A stretch of 7,546 nt of DNA from Propionibacteriaceae bacterium (GTDB lineage Bacteria > Actinomycetota > Actinomycetes > Propionibacteriales > Propionibacteriaceae). The stretch is from contig JAICEV010000161.1 of NCBI GenBank assembly GCA_025923975.1, positions 1 through 7,546 of the forward strand, written 5' to 3'. Under the pieces are notes generated by a model that was not told the origin of the DNA, ran no database searches, and saw only the letters and a program-made list of their open reading frames with translations. Below, piece after piece: positions 7,459 to 7,546 of the stretch. Position numbers and translations under genes: made by a program. Numbering within the stretch: position 1 is the stretch's first letter; each line of letters opens with the position of its first letter.

Positions 7459-7464
7459 ACACTA
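7459..7464 (-). promoter_or_regulatory. Candidate -10 element for the DUF3054 gene
   Basis: On the minus strand TAGTGT (read from 7464 down to 7459) fits the actinobacterial TAnnnT -10 pattern. Seven bases separate it from the ATG at 7451, so transcription would start at or next to the start codon and give a leaderless mRNA. No good -35 hexamer is seen at 16-18 bases. Confidence 0.45.
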
Positions 7465-7468
7465 CGCT
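7463..7468 (+). promoter_or_regulatory. Candidate -10 element for the rightmost gene
   Basis: TACGCT fits the TAnnnT -10 pattern and lies six bases before the ATG at 7475, which places the expected start site on the A of the start codon. No Shine-Dalgarno is present between them. No recognisable -35 hexamer is seen. It shares the TA at 7463-7464 with the minus-strand element. Confidence 0.45.
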
Positions 7469-7474
7469 GAGGCC

Positions 7475-7546
7475 ATGACTTCTACGGCCGATCGCTACGA
7501 GTCCGCTGCTCCGGGCTCCGAGATGGCTGCCCGTCTGAACACTCGG
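7475..7546 (+). CDS. Start of an unidentified gene, cut by the window edge (possibly dop)
   Basis: An open frame of 24 codons begins at ATG 7475 and runs off the end, reading MTSTADRYESAAPGSEMAAR then LNTR. A second in-frame ATG at 7523 would give MAARLNTR as the visible N-terminus. The visible residues contain no recognisable motif. Pupylation genes commonly follow mpa in actinobacteria, so Dop, the Pup deamidase/depupylase, is a reasonable guess from position. In that case its conserved E-x-E-Y-G segment should begin shortly beyond the window. The start at 7475 is supported mainly by the -10-like element spaced for leaderless expression. Confidence 0.5.
   Translation, partial: MTSTADRYESAAPGSEMAARLNTR

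Overview
The window comes from a high-GC actinobacterium. The clearest sign is a Pup-proteasome ATPase (Mpa/ARC) that keeps the C-terminal GQYL docking tail. An actinobacterial-type TrmI tRNA methyltransferase lies directly upstream, and a cobalamin-dependent methionine synthase with a full reactivation domain lies further upstream. Codon use is strongly G/C-biased in every gene. The order metH ... trmI - mpa resembles the Mycobacterium tuberculosis neighbourhood around Rv2124c-Rv2115c, but the genes between differ. A Propionibacteriales or Nocardioides-like host is a guess from gene content, not something the sequence proves.

Layout. Positions 1-1979 (+) hold the C-terminal part of metH. Its stop codon lies in the loop region of a short perfect hairpin. 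After a 59-base gap come three genes whose ends overlap: a HAD-family phosphatase (2039-2725), a family 5 solute-binding lipoprotein (2715-4223, 11-base overlap) and trmI (4216-5112, 8-base overlap). Then 21 bases with a strong Shine-Dalgarno lead to mpa (5134-6885). The spacing implies one co-transcribed unit from at least the HAD gene to mpa, possibly including metH. The 152-base gap after mpa holds two copies of a 24-base direct repeat, possibly a mobile-element remnant. A four-helix membrane protein of the DUF3054 type follows on the minus strand (7451-7038). At the right edge a plus-strand gene starts at 7475 and is cut off after 24 codons. From gene order it could be dop, but too little is visible to say.

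The genes serve different processes: methionine and folate cycling (MetH), small-molecule phosphate hydrolysis (HAD), solute capture outside the cell (lipoprotein), tRNA m1A58 modification (TrmI) and unfolding of pupylated proteins (Mpa). The two most notable features are the solute-binding lipoprotein, which has no visible transporter partners and sits translationally coupled inside a housekeeping operon, and the 23-base divergent region between DUF3054 and the last gene. In that region two -10-like hexamers on opposite strands share one TA step, and each is placed so that its transcript would start at or within a base of a start codon. No RNA gene, CRISPR array, intact transposase or plainly new multi-gene system was found.
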